From the NCBI RefSeq assembly GCF_000815105.2, contig NZ_CP010310.2, positions 186,001 through 250,000 on the forward strand: a stretch of 64,000 nt of DNA. Direction: 5' to 3'. Under the pieces are notes generated by a model that was not told the origin of the DNA, ran no database searches, and saw nothing but the letters and a program-made list of their open reading frames with translations. The position numbers and the translations under genes are program-made. Shown here in pieces: positions 1 through 9,029 of this stretch; the first letter of the stretch is position 1, and each line of letters begins with the position of its first letter. This stretch comes from Pandoraea pulmonicola. Lineage in GTDB: Bacteria > Pseudomonadota > Gammaproteobacteria > Burkholderiales > Burkholderiaceae.

Positions 1-144
1 GTCATCGCCTGCGGCGAAGGCGCGCTGCGTGTGACGGAATGCCAGAAGCCCGGCGGCAAGCGCCTGCCGGTGCGCGAATTCCTCGCCGGCTTCGCGCTGA
101 CGCCGGGCGACGTGTTCGTTTCCGGCGAGGCGCAGATGCGATGA
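1..144 (+). CDS. fmt: Methionyl-tRNA formyltransferase, C-terminal end (partial)
   Basis: Only the last 47 codons are in the window, read in frame 1 and ending in TGA at 142-144. The residues ([27 protein letters not shown]) match the C-terminal OB-like domain of Fmt, which formylates initiator Met-tRNA with 10-formyl-THF. The neighbourhood, with htpX and rsmB (sun) downstream, is the usual fmt context in Burkholderiales and supports the call. The catalytic N-terminal domain lies upstream of the window. Confidence 0.8.
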   Translation, partial: VIACGEGALRVTECQKPGGKRLPVREFLAGFALTPGDVFVSGEAQMR

Positions 145-356
145 CGTTGTCGTGTCACGCCGATTTTGTGTCGCAAAACGTTGCGAAAACGGCGCAAAAC
201 GTCGGTGAATACGCCGGCAAACGCCCCGAAACTTCCGAAAACGTGGGAATCGGCAGAACCGTTGTTGAATTTTCGCTGGCCGTCGCCATCTAACGCCCGA
301 GGACGCGCACTGTGCGTGCATTCCTCGGGTCATCAGGATTTGCAGAGGAGAACACC

Positions 357-1217
357 ATGTTCAATTGGATGAAGACCACCCTGCTGATGGCGGCCATCAC
401 CGCGTTGTTCATGGTGGTCGGCGGCATGATCGGCGGCAGGCAGGGCATGATGCTCGCGCTGGCGTTCGCGCTCGCGATGAATTTCTTTTCGTACTGGTTC
501 TCGGACAAGATGGTGCTGCGCATGTATAACGCGCAGCAAGTCGACGAGACGAGTGCGCCGCAGTTCTACAACATGGTGCGCGAGCTTTCGCAGCGTGCCG
601 GGCTGCCGATGCCGAAGGTCTACCTCATCAACGAGGATGCGCCCAACGCGTTCGCGACCGGCCGCAATCCCGAGAATGCGGCCGTGGCTGCCACGACCGG
701 CATCCTGCGCGTGCTCTCCGACCGTGAGCTGCGCGGCGTGATGGCGCACGAGCTGGCGCACGTGAAGCACCGCGACATCCTCATCTCGACGATTTCCGCC
801 ACCATGGCCGGTGCGATCTCCGCGCTCGCCAACTTCGCGATGTTCTTCGGTGGACGCGACGAGAACGGCCGCCCGGCGAACCCGATCGCAAGCATTGCCG
901 TCGCGATTCTGGCGCCGCTGGCCGCGTCGCTGATCCAGATGGCGATCTCGCGCGCGCGCGAATTCGAGGCCGATCGTGGCGGCGCGGAAATCTCCGGCGA
1001 CCCGCAAGCGCTCGCGATGGCGCTCGACAAGATTCACCGCTATGCGCAGGGCATTCCGTTCGCGGCGGCCGAGCAGCACCCGGCCACCGCGCAGATGATG
1101 ATCATGAATCCGCTCTCCGGCGGCGCGATCGCCAATCTGTTCTCGACGCACCCGGCGACCGAAGAACGTATCGCGCGTCTGATGGAAATGGCGCGCACCG
1201 GCCAGTACCCGGTCTGA
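357..1217 (+). CDS. htpX: Membrane zinc metalloprotease HtpX
   Basis: 286-residue M48-family protease that degrades misfolded inner-membrane proteins. Hydrophobic segments lie near residues 7-25 and 30-48. The zinc motif HELAH is at 131-135 and the third ligand is Glu204 in the REFEAD motif. Two more hydrophobic stretches lie around 145-165 and 178-198. An upstream in-frame ATG at 312 exists, but the ATG at 357 has a purine-rich ribosome site (agaggag) just before it and gives the standard family length. It lies between fmt and rsmB with a probable terminator behind it. Confidence 0.95.
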   Translation: MFNWMKTTLLMAAITALFMVVGGMIGGRQGMMLALAFALAMNFFSYWFSDKMVLRMYNAQQVDETSAPQFYNMVRELSQRAGLPMPKVYLINEDAPNAFATGRNPENAAVAATTGILRVLSDRELRGVMAHELAHVKHRDILISTISATMAGAISALANFAMFFGGRDENGRPANPIASIAVAILAPLAASLIQMAISRAREFEADRGGAEISGDPQALAMALDKIHRYAQGIPFAAAEQHPATAQMMIMNPLSGGAIANLFSTHPATEERIARLMEMARTGQYPV

Positions 1218-1368
1218 CGCGCCCCGGAGGCGACACGTCCGGCCATCGAGGCCATGAAAGTGAGGGCTGACCTCACGTGTGGCGTGCGCTATGGCCGGGA
1301 CGAGCACCACGCTCGGCCGACTCCCCTCAGTCTGCTATCCTGTCGCCCGACAGCCGTCCGATAGCCCC

Positions 1369-1399
1369 CATGCCCGCCGTCGCGCGGGCATGTTTGTTT
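1369..1399 (+). terminator. Probable Rho-independent terminator after htpX
   Basis: Inverted repeat CATGCCCGC (1369-1377) and GCGGGCATG (1384-1392) with a 6-nt loop, followed by TTTGTTTG. It ends only about 10 nt before the rsmB start, so it may instead act as a hairpin at the rsmB ribosome site. Confidence 0.5.
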
Positions 1400-1409
1400 G
1401 TAGAAAGCC

Positions 1410-2723
1410 ATGCCGCAACCGAGCCTGCCCTCCGAATCCCTGGCCTATGCGCTGCAGCGCGCCGCGCAGGCCCTCGAAGCCGTCCAGAAGGGCACCGCGT
1501 TGCCGCAAGCGCTGGCACAAGCCACCACGCAGTGCGCGCCGACCGTGCGCGCTGCCGCGCAGGACCTGGCCTATCGCGCCGTGCGTCGCCTCGGCAGCAG
1601 CCGCGCGTTGCTCGCCGTGCTCGTCAAACCTGCGTTGCAGGCGCGCGTGCGGGACATCCTGTTGTGCGCTCTCGCCTTGCTTCAGGATGACGCCGAAGAT
1701 GCTGCGTACACCGAATTTACCGTCGTCGATCAGGCCGTGGAGGCCATTGCCGCCCAGCGTCGCACCGTTGCCGCGAAGGGGTTGGCCAATGCCGTGCTGC
1801 GCCGGTTCCTGCGCGAGCGCGAGGCGCTGATGGCCGAGATCGCCACGCAGCCCGAAGCGCGCTGGAATTACCCGGCGTGGTGGATCGACACGGTGCGCGA
1901 GGCCTATCCGGATCAATGGGAGACATTGCTCCGCGCCGGCGACAGCCGTGGTCCGATGACGTTGCGCGTGAACACGCGGCGCATCAGCGTGGCGGCCATG
2001 AAGGCCTGCCTGTCGCTTGCCGGCATGGAGGCGGAGGCGATCGGTCCGGTCGCGCTGCGGCTCGCGCAAGCGGTGCCGGTGGAGCGCCTGCCCGGCTTTG
2101 CCGACGGCTGGGTGTCCGTGCAGGATGCCGGTGCGCAACTCGCCGCGCCGCTGGTGCTCGGCGAGAACCCGCGCGCGGGCATGCGCGTGCTCGACGCCTG
2201 CGCCGCCCCCGGCGGCAAGACCGGCCATCTGCTGGAGATGGCCGACGTACAGGTCACCGCGCTCGAATCCGATCGCACGCGCGTGCCGCGCATCCATGAA
2301 AACCTCGAGCGGCTCGGACTGAGCGCGGATGTGCGCATCGGCGACGCCGGCAATCCCGCCAAGTGGTCCGGTGGCGGCTGGGACGGCGTGCCGTTCGATC
2401 GCATTCTGGCCGATGTCCCGTGCTCGGCGGCCGGGATCGTGCGTCGCCATCCGGACATTCGCTGGCTGCGTCGGGCGGCCGACATCGGCGCGCTGGTCGA
2501 AGAACAGCGCCGCATTCTGCTTGCACTCTGGGATACGCTCGCCGTGGGTGGTGAACTCATCTACGCCACGTGCTCCGTCTTTCCCGCGGAAAACGAAAAG
2601 CAAGCGCAATGGTTTGAACGTGTTCGCACAGATGCGGTACGATTGGACGCTCCCGGGCAATTGCTGATGACCCCTGGCGGCGCCCACGACGGCTTCTATT
2701 ACGCTCGCTTCCAGAAACGGTGA
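1410..2723 (+). CDS. rsmB: 16S rRNA (cytosine-967 C5) methyltransferase RsmB
   Basis: 437-residue SAM-dependent RNA methyltransferase (also called Sun). The N-terminal NusB-like domain covers about residues 10-140. The Rossmann methyltransferase domain carries the SAM loop DACAAPGGKTG (262-272), the motif IV PC cysteine (Cys338, in ADVPCSAAG) and the motif VI TC cysteine (Cys388, in YATCSVFP). These are the two cysteines used for m5C catalysis. The stop overlaps the GTG start of the next gene (GTGA), indicating translational coupling. Confidence 0.95.
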   Translation: MPQPSLPSESLAYALQRAAQALEAVQKGTALPQALAQATTQCAPTVRAAAQDLAYRAVRRLGSSRALLAVLVKPALQARVRDILLCALALLQDDAEDAAYTEFTVVDQAVEAIAAQRRTVAAKGLANAVLRRFLREREALMAEIATQPEARWNYPAWWIDTVREAYPDQWETLLRAGDSRGPMTLRVNTRRISVAAMKACLSLAGMEAEAIGPVALRLAQAVPVERLPGFADGWVSVQDAGAQLAAPLVLGENPRAGMRVLDACAAPGGKTGHLLEMADVQVTALESDRTRVPRIHENLERLGLSADVRIGDAGNPAKWSGGGWDGVPFDRILADVPCSAAGIVRRHPDIRWLRRAADIGALVEEQRRILLALWDTLAVGGELIYATCSVFPAENEKQAQWFERVRTDAVRLDAPGQLLMTPGGAHDGFYYARFQKR

Positions 2724-3547
2724 CTTTCTCCCAACGGCTACTGGCTTGTCTGCTGCCGCTGCTGCTGGGCGCTTTTGCGCTCGGCTTTGCAGGCTCCGCG
2801 CGCGCCGACAACGAAATTCAGGTGCGCGAGGCCCGGCTCGAACCCGCCGACGGCGGCTGGTCGCTCGACGCGCGCTTCGCATTCGAACTCAACAGCAGCC
2901 TCGAGGACGCCGTCAACCGCGGCATTTCCCTCTATTTCACGACTGACTTCGAACTCACACGCTCGCGTTGGTACTGGTTCGACGAGAAGGTCGTCTCCAC
3001 GTCGCAGAGCGTCCGGCTGTGGTTTCAGCCGCTCACGCGTCAGTACCGCGTCTCCAGCAATAACGGCAACAGCAGCAACGGTGGCCTGCAACTGGGCTTC
3101 GGCTCGTTGCGCGAAGCGCTGGCGCTCGTGCGCAACGTGAGCGGCTGGCGAGTCATCGACAAGGGCGTGGTCAAGCCGGGCACGCAGTACCAGGCCTCGG
3201 TGCGCATGCGGCTCGACAACGCACTGATGCCCAAGCCGTTCCAGATCGACGCCGTCAACAACCGCGACTGGAATCTGAGCTCCGACTGGACACGCTTCAT
3301 GTTCTCTCCCTCGCAGCCTGCCGCCGCGGCAAACCTGCCGGTGATGATGGTGGCCTCGGCGGCCGTGGCGAATCCGTCGGCCGGCGGCGCGGCGAGCGTC
3401 CCCGCGGCGAATCTATTGCCGGCCGATGCATCCGCGAGCGACACCCTGGCGGGACTGACGGTGCCTGCCGCGAACGCACATCTGATCGGCAGACTGCCGC
3501 TCGCCTACAGTCCGGCATTGCCGCCTGGAGCCGCCCGTGTCAAATAA
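2720..3547 (+). CDS. DUF4390 exported protein
   Basis: 275 residues starting at GTG 2720, inside the rsmB stop overlap. A signal peptide spans about residues 1-29 (ends GSARA). The body is beta-rich with a DUF4390-type pattern and includes a Ser/Asn-rich patch near 112-120. The C-terminal 70 residues are Ala/Pro-rich and probably disordered. It overlaps the sensor kinase gene by 11 bp. In Burkholderiales DUF4390 genes sit next to NtrY-type kinases, so a periplasmic partner role for the kinase is plausible, but that is inference from context and the biochemical function is unknown. Confidence 0.8.
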   Translation: MTFSQRLLACLLPLLLGAFALGFAGSARADNEIQVREARLEPADGGWSLDARFAFELNSSLEDAVNRGISLYFTTDFELTRSRWYWFDEKVVSTSQSVRLWFQPLTRQYRVSSNNGNSSNGGLQLGFGSLREALALVRNVSGWRVIDKGVVKPGTQYQASVRMRLDNALMPKPFQIDAVNNRDWNLSSDWTRFMFSPSQPAAAANLPVMMVASAAVANPSAGGAASVPAANLLPADASASDTLAGLTVPAANAHLIGRLPLAYSPALPPGAARVK

Positions 3548-5882
3548 TGGCGGCGGCCTGCTCAAGCGCATCGTCATTCGCACGCTGATCGTCACGATGG
3601 CGCTCGTCGCCATCGGACTGTTCGGCCTGCTCGCGCTGGCCTCGGCCAACACCGAATTCTTCGATCGCTACTATTCGCTGCTCTACACGGCGAACATCGC
3701 GGTCGCGATCATCTTCATCTTCATCGTCGGCGCGCTGGTCTGGATCATTCTCGCGCGTCTGCGCCAGCGACGTTTCGGCACGCGCCTGCTTGCCAAGCTC
3801 GCGGTCTTCTTCGCGCTGGTCGGCGTGCTGCCGGGCGGCATCATCTACCTGGTGTCGCTGCAGTTCGTGTCGCGAAGCATCGAGTCCTGGTTCGACGTGC
3901 GCGTGGAGACGGCGCTCGACTCCGGGCTCGAACTCGGCCGCGCGATTCTGAACAACGGACTTTCGGACCTGAGTGCGAAGGCGCAGCTCGTGGCCGACAA
4001 CCTTACCCCCAGCGGCGACAAGGGCGCCACGCTCACACTGCTGCGCATGCGCGATCAGTTCGGCCTGCAGGACGCGACCATCGTCGACGGCAACGGCCGC
4101 GTGCTGGCGTCGGCGTCGGGCAGCTTCAACGCGCTCGTGCCCGATCTGCCCACGCCGCTGATGCTGCGCCAGGCGCGCGCCCAGTCGCGCGGCTATACCG
4201 CGATCGAAGGCGGCAGCGAAGGTTACGACAAGCATCAGGGCGACGACCAACTGCGCTGGCGCGTAGTGATGCGCATTCCATCCGGCTTCTCGTCGTCGTT
4301 GCAGGATGAGGAGCGGTTCCTGCAGGTCACGCAACTGGTGCCCGCCAATCTGGCGCAGAACGCGGAGGCCGTGCAGAACGCCTATCGCGAATACCAGGAG
4401 AAGGCGCTCGGCCGCACCGGTCTGCGCAAGATGTACATCGGCACGCTGACGCTCTCGCTCTTTCTCGCCACGTTCGTGGCGATGATGTTGGCGCTCGCCC
4501 TGGGCAACCAGCTGGCGCGGCCGCTTTTTCTGCTCGCGCGCGGCACGCAGGAAGTCGCGGCGGGCGACCTCTCGCCCAAGGGCGAAGTGCGTACCAACGA
4601 CGAACTCGGCTTCCTCACGCAGGCCTTCAACGCGATGACGCGCCAGCTCTCGGACGCGCGTGCCAGTGTGGAGCGCAACCGTCTGGCATTGGAAAGTTCG
4701 AAAGCTCACCTGGAGAGTATTCTGTCGAGTCTGACGGCCGGGGTGTTCGTGTTCGACCGTGATTTCCGGTTGACAACGGCCAACGCGGGAGCCGAACGCA
4801 TCTTCAAGCAGAGTTTCCAGGGCGAACTGAATCGCTCACCGGCGCATATTCCCGCGCTGGTGGAGTTCGGCGAGACGCTGCGCCGCGCGTTTGCCGATCG
4901 CGACGCGAACGCCGATCTCGGCCCAGGTGGTCATTGGCAGCAACAGATCGGCCTGACGTTGCCGGGCGAGACCGATGCCGTGACGCTGCTCGTGCGCGGC
5001 TCGCATCTGCCCGAGCCGATGGTCGCGGTGGCGGGGGTACCCATGCGGGCGGGAGGCGGCTACGTGGTCGTGTTCGACGACATCAGCGACGTGATTTCCG
5101 CACAGCGCTCGGTGGCGTGGGCGGAAGTCGCGCGCCGGCTGGCGCATGAGATCAAGAATCCGCTCACGCCGATTCAGCTCTCGGCCGAACGCCTGCAGAT
5201 GAAGCTCTCCGACAAGCTGCCGCCGGCGGAGGCCGAGGTGCTGCGCAAGGGCGCCACGACCATCGTCAACCAGGTCGCGGCGATGAAGCGCATGGTCGAC
5301 GATTTCCGCGACTACGCGCGGCTGCCGCCGGCCATCATGCATCCGCTGCAGCTCAACGAGTTGATCGGCGAGGTATTGACGCTTTATGGTGTCGACGAGG
5401 GGCGCGGTGCGATCCGTCCGTACCTCGACGCCGACCTGCCGGAGATTCGCGGCGACTCGACGCAATTGCGACAGGTTATTCATAATCTGCTGCAGAATGC
5501 TCAAGATGCTGTCAGCGGAACCGAAAACCCTCTTATCACGGTGGAAACGAAGACAGTAGAATACGCAGGAACGGAGTCCGGCGAACCGAAGCGCACGGCG
5601 GTGCGTCTGACGATCACGGACAACGGGCCCGGTTTCCCGGCACGTATCCTGACCCGCGCATTCGAGCCGTACGTGACGACCAAGGCGAAGGGCACCGGGC
5701 TCGGGCTGGCGATGGTCAAGAAGATCATCGACGAACACCAGGCACGCATCGACATTCGAAACCGGTCACTTCCCGAGGGCGAAGGCAGTGCAGGCGCACA
5801 GATTTCGATCTTGTTTACTCAATTGGCTGACGACCAGGACCTGCCGCGCAACAAGCCGGCGGAACACACGAAGGTAGCGTAA
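3537..5882 (+). CDS. ntrY: NtrY-type sensor histidine kinase
   Basis: 781 residues from GTG 3537. Membrane segments lie near 12-36, 52-75, 86-108 and 301-323, with an extracytoplasmic sensor region between the third and fourth. Then come HAMP (about 324-376), a PAS-like domain (386-520) and the kinase core. The phospho-accepting His537 is in the RRLAHEIKNPLTP box. The N box (IHNLLQNAQDA) and G boxes (DNGPGF, GTGLGLAMVKKI) are intact. The layout matches NtrY kinases tied to nitrogen, redox and envelope responses. It is followed directly by its response regulator (stop TAA, then ATG with no gap). Confidence 0.9.
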   Translation: MSNNGGGLLKRIVIRTLIVTMALVAIGLFGLLALASANTEFFDRYYSLLYTANIAVAIIFIFIVGALVWIILARLRQRRFGTRLLAKLAVFFALVGVLPGGIIYLVSLQFVSRSIESWFDVRVETALDSGLELGRAILNNGLSDLSAKAQLVADNLTPSGDKGATLTLLRMRDQFGLQDATIVDGNGRVLASASGSFNALVPDLPTPLMLRQARAQSRGYTAIEGGSEGYDKHQGDDQLRWRVVMRIPSGFSSSLQDEERFLQVTQLVPANLAQNAEAVQNAYREYQEKALGRTGLRKMYIGTLTLSLFLATFVAMMLALALGNQLARPLFLLARGTQEVAAGDLSPKGEVRTNDELGFLTQAFNAMTRQLSDARASVERNRLALESSKAHLESILSSLTAGVFVFDRDFRLTTANAGAERIFKQSFQGELNRSPAHIPALVEFGETLRRAFADRDANADLGPGGHWQQQIGLTLPGETDAVTLLVRGSHLPEPMVAVAGVPMRAGGGYVVVFDDISDVISAQRSVAWAEVARRLAHEIKNPLTPIQLSAERLQMKLSDKLPPAEAEVLRKGATTIVNQVAAMKRMVDDFRDYARLPPAIMHPLQLNELIGEVLTLYGVDEGRGAIRPYLDADLPEIRGDSTQLRQVIHNLLQNAQDAVSGTENPLITVETKTVEYAGTESGEPKRTAVRLTITDNGPGFPARILTRAFEPYVTTKAKGTGLGLAMVKKIIDEHQARIDIRNRSLPEGEGSAGAQISILFTQLADDQDLPRNKPAEHTKVA

Positions 5883-6623
5883 ATGGCAACCATTTTGGTG
5901 GTGGACGACGAAATGGGGATCCGGGAGCTGCTCTCGGAGATTCTGAGCGACGAGGGGCATGTGGTGGAGGTGGCGGAGAACGCGCAGGAAGCGCGTGCCT
6001 ACCGCGCCGCGCACACGCCCGATCTCGTGCTGCTCGATATCTGGATGCCCGATACCGATGGCGTGACCTTGCTCAAGGAGTGGGCGGCGCAGCAGTTGCT
6101 GACCATGCCCGTGATCATGATGTCGGGCCACGCCACGATCGACACCGCCGTCGAGGCGACCAAGATCGGTGCACTCAATTTCCTCGAAAAGCCCATCGCG
6201 CTGCAAAAGTTGCTGCAGGCGGTGGAACAGGGCCTCGCGCGCGGCAAGCGCGATGCGGCGGGCGGCGCGCCGAGCGCATTCGATGCGGGCGACGAGGCTC
6301 TCGAAGCGGGTGTGTTCGGCGAGAGCGAGTCACGTCATGCGGGAGCGGGCCTGAACGGTTCGGCGACCCATCACGCCCCGCTTGGCGCACACGACGCGGA
6401 GAGCGGCGCCGCGGCCGCCGCTGGGGGCATGACGCCGGATATCTCGTTCGACGTACCGTTGCGTGAAGCGCGCGACGCCTTCGAGCGCGCCTATTTCGTC
6501 TACCATCTGGCCAAGGAGCACGGCAGCATGACGCGCGTGGCCGAGAAGACGGGGCTGGAGCGCACACACCTGTATCGCAAGCTCAAGCAACTCGGCGTGG
6601 AGCTGTCCAAGAGCAAGACTTGA
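5883..6623 (+). CDS. NtrX/PrrA-like response regulator without AAA+ domain
   Basis: 246 residues. The receiver domain (about 1-120) has the acidic pocket DDE near residues 8-10, the phospho-acceptor Asp in LLDIWMPD and the conserved Lys in LEKP. A Gly/Ala-rich low-complexity linker (about 128-185) follows. The C-terminal Fis-type helix-turn-helix ends in GLERTHLYRKLKQLGV. Classical NtrX and NtrC carry a sigma-54-activating AAA+ ATPase between these domains. It is absent here, so this regulator should act through DNA binding alone, like PrrA/ActR. Partner of the adjoining NtrY. Confidence 0.85.
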   Translation: MATILVVDDEMGIRELLSEILSDEGHVVEVAENAQEARAYRAAHTPDLVLLDIWMPDTDGVTLLKEWAAQQLLTMPVIMMSGHATIDTAVEATKIGALNFLEKPIALQKLLQAVEQGLARGKRDAAGGAPSAFDAGDEALEAGVFGESESRHAGAGLNGSATHHAPLGAHDAESGAAAAAGGMTPDISFDVPLREARDAFERAYFVYHLAKEHGSMTRVAEKTGLERTHLYRKLKQLGVELSKSKT

Positions 6624-6698
6624 CGGCGCGGTTGGTGAGGTGGCGCATGAAGGTGCCTCGCAATGCCGTTTTCCAGCAGGTTTTTTCGATAAAGGGGC

Positions 6699-6727
6699 TT
6701 GCGTAAAGCGCATTCAGTCTCTATAAT
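6699..6727 (+). promoter_or_regulatory. Sigma-70 promoter of tRNA-Phe
   Basis: TTGCGT at 6699-6704, 17-bp spacer, perfect TATAAT at 6722-6727. The tRNA 5' end is 12 nt after the -10 box. Confidence 0.8.
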
Positions 6728-6739
6728 CGCTTCTCTCTT

Positions 6740-6815
6740 GGCCCGGTAGCTCAGTTGGTAGAGCAGCGGATTGAAAATCCGCGTGTCGTTGGTTCGATTC
6801 CGACCCAGGCCACCA
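6740..6815 (+). tRNA. tRNA-Phe (GAA)
   Basis: 76-nt cloverleaf with CCA encoded (6813-6815). The D arm is GCTC/GAGC. The anticodon stem is GCGGA/TCCGC with loop TTGAAAA, so the anticodon GAA is at 6773-6775. The T stem is GTTGG/CCGAC with loop TTCGATT. The acceptor stem GGCCCGG pairs with CCAGGCC except for a C-A mismatch between 6744 and 6807 (pair 5:68). It is monocistronic, with its own promoter and terminator. Confidence 0.97.
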
Positions 6816-6822
6816 AATTCGA

Positions 6823-6851
6823 AGGGCTTGCGCATCTCGCAAGCCCTTTTT
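6823..6851 (+). terminator. Rho-independent terminator of tRNA-Phe
   Basis: Perfect 10-bp stem AGGGCTTGCG / CGCAAGCCCT with a 5-nt loop and a run of five T (6847-6851), starting 8 nt after the tRNA CCA end. Confidence 0.9.
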
Positions 6852-7023
6852 GCGTTTGAACCAGAACGCTGCCCAATGATGGGTATCACGTCCCGGCGAT
6901 GGCGCTCCGACGCATCGCGGTTCAAAATCGCGTGATAAATCCCGCACGCGGGTTGCCCGGCGGCAGCCGCAGGCGCGTGCCCGGCCCCCGTCGCCCTGAC
7001 GGCGAGGGCGATACTGCTAGCGC

Positions 7024-7761
7024 ATGATCATGACGACAAGCACCGATTCCGCCCTCGTTCTGTTCTCCGGTGGACAGGATTCGACCACCTGCCTCGCGTG
7101 GGCGCTCTCGCGCTATGCGCGGGTGGAGACGCTGGGCTTCGACTACGGCCAGCGTCACAGCGTGGAGCTGGAGTGCCGCACCGACGTGCTTGCCAAACTG
7201 CGCGAGCGTTTCCCGCAGTGGGCGCCGCGTCTGGGCGACGATCACATGATCGACCTGTCGATCCTGGGCCAGATCAGCGAAACGTCGCTTACGCGCGAGA
7301 CCACCATTGCGATGGCGGCGAACAACCTGCCGAACACCTTCGTGCCGGGCCGGAACCTGCTGTTCCTGACGATCGGTGCGACCATTGCCTATCGGCGCGG
7401 GCTGCGCGTGCTGGTCGGCGGCATGTGCGAGACGGATTTTTCGGGCTACCCCGACTGTCGCGACGACACCATGAAGGCCCTGCAGGTCGCGCTCAACCTG
7501 GGCATGGATCAGCGCTTCATCGTCGAGACGCCGCTCATGTGGATCGACAAGGCCGATACCTGGCAGATGGCGCAGGATCTGGGCGGCGACAAGCTCGTCG
7601 AGACCGTGCGTGAAGATACGCATACCTGCTATCTGGGCGAGCGCAGCGTGCTGCATCCGTGGGGCTACGGTTGCGGCGAATGCCCGGCGTGCCAGTTGCG
7701 CCAGCGCGGCTACGAGCAGTGGCGTGCGCGCACAGGCGATCAGGACCGCGGCGCGGCCTGA
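7024..7761 (+). CDS. queC: 7-cyano-7-deazaguanine synthase QueC
   Basis: Converts 7-carboxy-7-deazaguanine to preQ0 with ATP and ammonia in queuosine synthesis. 245 residues. The PP-loop motif SGGQDSTT is near the N terminus. The C-terminal zinc site is built from [22 protein letters not shown], with one upstream and three clustered cysteines. An alternative ATG lies two codons downstream (7030), and neither start has a strong ribosome site. It begins the queC-queE-queD set; queE starts 28 bp after the stop. Confidence 0.95.
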   Translation: MIMTTSTDSALVLFSGGQDSTTCLAWALSRYARVETLGFDYGQRHSVELECRTDVLAKLRERFPQWAPRLGDDHMIDLSILGQISETSLTRETTIAMAANNLPNTFVPGRNLLFLTIGATIAYRRGLRVLVGGMCETDFSGYPDCRDDTMKALQVALNLGMDQRFIVETPLMWIDKADTWQMAQDLGGDKLVETVREDTHTCYLGERSVLHPWGYGCGECPACQLRQRGYEQWRARTGDQDRGAA

Positions 7762-7789
7762 CCCTGACCCTTTAGGAATCGAGAGAATC

Positions 7790-8425
7790 ATGACGTACGC
7801 GGTAAAGGAAATCTTCTACACCTTGCAGGGCGAGGGCGCGAACGCCGGACGCCCGGCGGTGTTCTGCCGGTTCGCGGGCTGCAACCTGTGGACCGGGCGT
7901 GAGGAGGACCGTGCCGAGGCCGTCTGCCAGTTCTGCGATACGGATTTTGTCGGCACCGACGGCGAGAACGGCGGCAAGTACCGCACGCCGGCCGAACTCG
8001 TCGCGCAGATCGTGGCGCTGTGGCCTGCGGACGACCGCGCCAACCGCTTCGTCGTATGCACGGGCGGCGAGCCGCTGCTGCAGCTCGACGCACCGCTCAT
8101 CGACGCGCTTCACGCCGAAGGTTTTCGCATCGCGGTGGAAACGAACGGCACGCAGGGGGTCCCTGAGGGCATCGACTGGGTGTGCGTGAGCCCGAAGGCC
8201 GATGCGGAACTGGTCGTCACGCATGGCGACGAACTGAAGGTGGTGGTGCCGCAGGACCACCAGCGTCTGGCCGATTACGAGACGCTGGACTTCGCGCACT
8301 TCTATCTGCAACCGATGGACGGTCCGCTGCGCGACACCAACACGAAGCTGGCGATCGACTATTGCAAGGCGCATCCGCGCTGGTCGCTGTCGATGCAAAC
8401 GCACAAATACCTGAATATTCCCTGA
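7790..8425 (+). CDS. queE: 7-carboxy-7-deazaguanine synthase QueE
   Basis: Radical-SAM enzyme making the 7-deazaguanine core from QueD product. 211 residues from ATG 7790, preceded by a purine-rich GAGAG. The [4Fe-4S]-binding cysteines are Cys31, Cys46 and Cys49, giving CX14CX2C instead of the usual CX3CX2C, a variant known from Burkholderia QueE. The motifs TLQGEG, TGGEP and VSPKA follow. An open frame upstream of 7790 runs into queC and is not used. Confidence 0.95.
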   Translation: MTYAVKEIFYTLQGEGANAGRPAVFCRFAGCNLWTGREEDRAEAVCQFCDTDFVGTDGENGGKYRTPAELVAQIVALWPADDRANRFVVCTGGEPLLQLDAPLIDALHAEGFRIAVETNGTQGVPEGIDWVCVSPKADAELVVTHGDELKVVVPQDHQRLADYETLDFAHFYLQPMDGPLRDTNTKLAIDYCKAHPRWSLSMQTHKYLNIP

Positions 8426-8434
8426 GCCGTTGCT

Positions 8435-8878
8435 GTGATTACGATTACCCGGAAACTCGAATTCGATGCGGGCCACCGCATCCCCGATCACCGAAGCCAG
8501 TGCCGCAACCTGCACGGGCATCGTTACGTGCTGGAGATCACGCTCGCCGGCGAAGTGAGCCGCGAGAGCGGTGCGTCCGACAACGGCATGGTGATGGACT
8601 TCGCCGACGTGAAGGCGCTCGCCAACGAGCACCTCGTGTCGGTGTGGGACCACGCATTCCTCGTCTATGAAGGCGATACGGCCGTGCGCACGTTCCTCGA
8701 GACGATGCCGGACCACAAGACCGTGGTGTTCGATCGCGTGCCGACGGTGGAGAATCTCGCCGCCGCCGCATTCGACAAGTTGAGCGGCGTGTTCGACGCG
8801 CACTATGGCCGCGATCTGCGCCTGGTGCGCCTGCGCCTGTACGAGACGCCGAACTGCTGGTCGGAAGTCACGGCCTGA
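8435..8878 (+). CDS. queD: 6-carboxy-5,6,7,8-tetrahydropterin synthase QueD
   Basis: First committed queuosine step, acting on dihydroneopterin triphosphate. 147 residues from GTG 8435, only 9 bp after the queE stop. Zinc ligands are His14 (FDAGHRI) and His27/His29 (NLHGH). The catalytic cysteine is Cys23. The motifs DNGMVMDFADVK and PTVENLA are typical of the T-fold family. It closes the queCED operon, followed by a terminator. Confidence 0.95.
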   Translation: MITITRKLEFDAGHRIPDHRSQCRNLHGHRYVLEITLAGEVSRESGASDNGMVMDFADVKALANEHLVSVWDHAFLVYEGDTAVRTFLETMPDHKTVVFDRVPTVENLAAAAFDKLSGVFDAHYGRDLRLVRLRLYETPNCWSEVTA

Positions 8879-8981
8879 CGCCCAGAAGGACGGCCGGCTG
8901 GGAGCCGGCCCAGAGCCGGACGATTTCGATACTTCCCTCCTGAAGTCGACGCCCGTCGAGGCGTCGATGACCGAAAGTGCC

Positions 8982-9013
8982 AACCCGTCAGATTTGGAGT
9001 CTGGCGGGTTTTT
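8982..9013 (+). terminator. Rho-independent terminator after queD
   Basis: 11-bp stem AACCCGTCAGA / TCTGGCGGGTT (one G-T pair) followed by TTTTT. Confidence 0.85.
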
Positions 9014-9029
9014 CATTTTCGGAGAAGGT

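Noticed and set aside
6852..7023. Possible preQ1 riboswitch upstream of queC
   Set aside because: No convincing preQ1 aptamer pattern (stem, A-rich tail and pseudoknot) could be traced by eye. A covariance-model search would be decisive.
8805..9029. Upstream extension of the PPxY protein
   Set aside because: It would overlap queD and read through the queD terminator. The ATG at 9030 has its own ribosome site.
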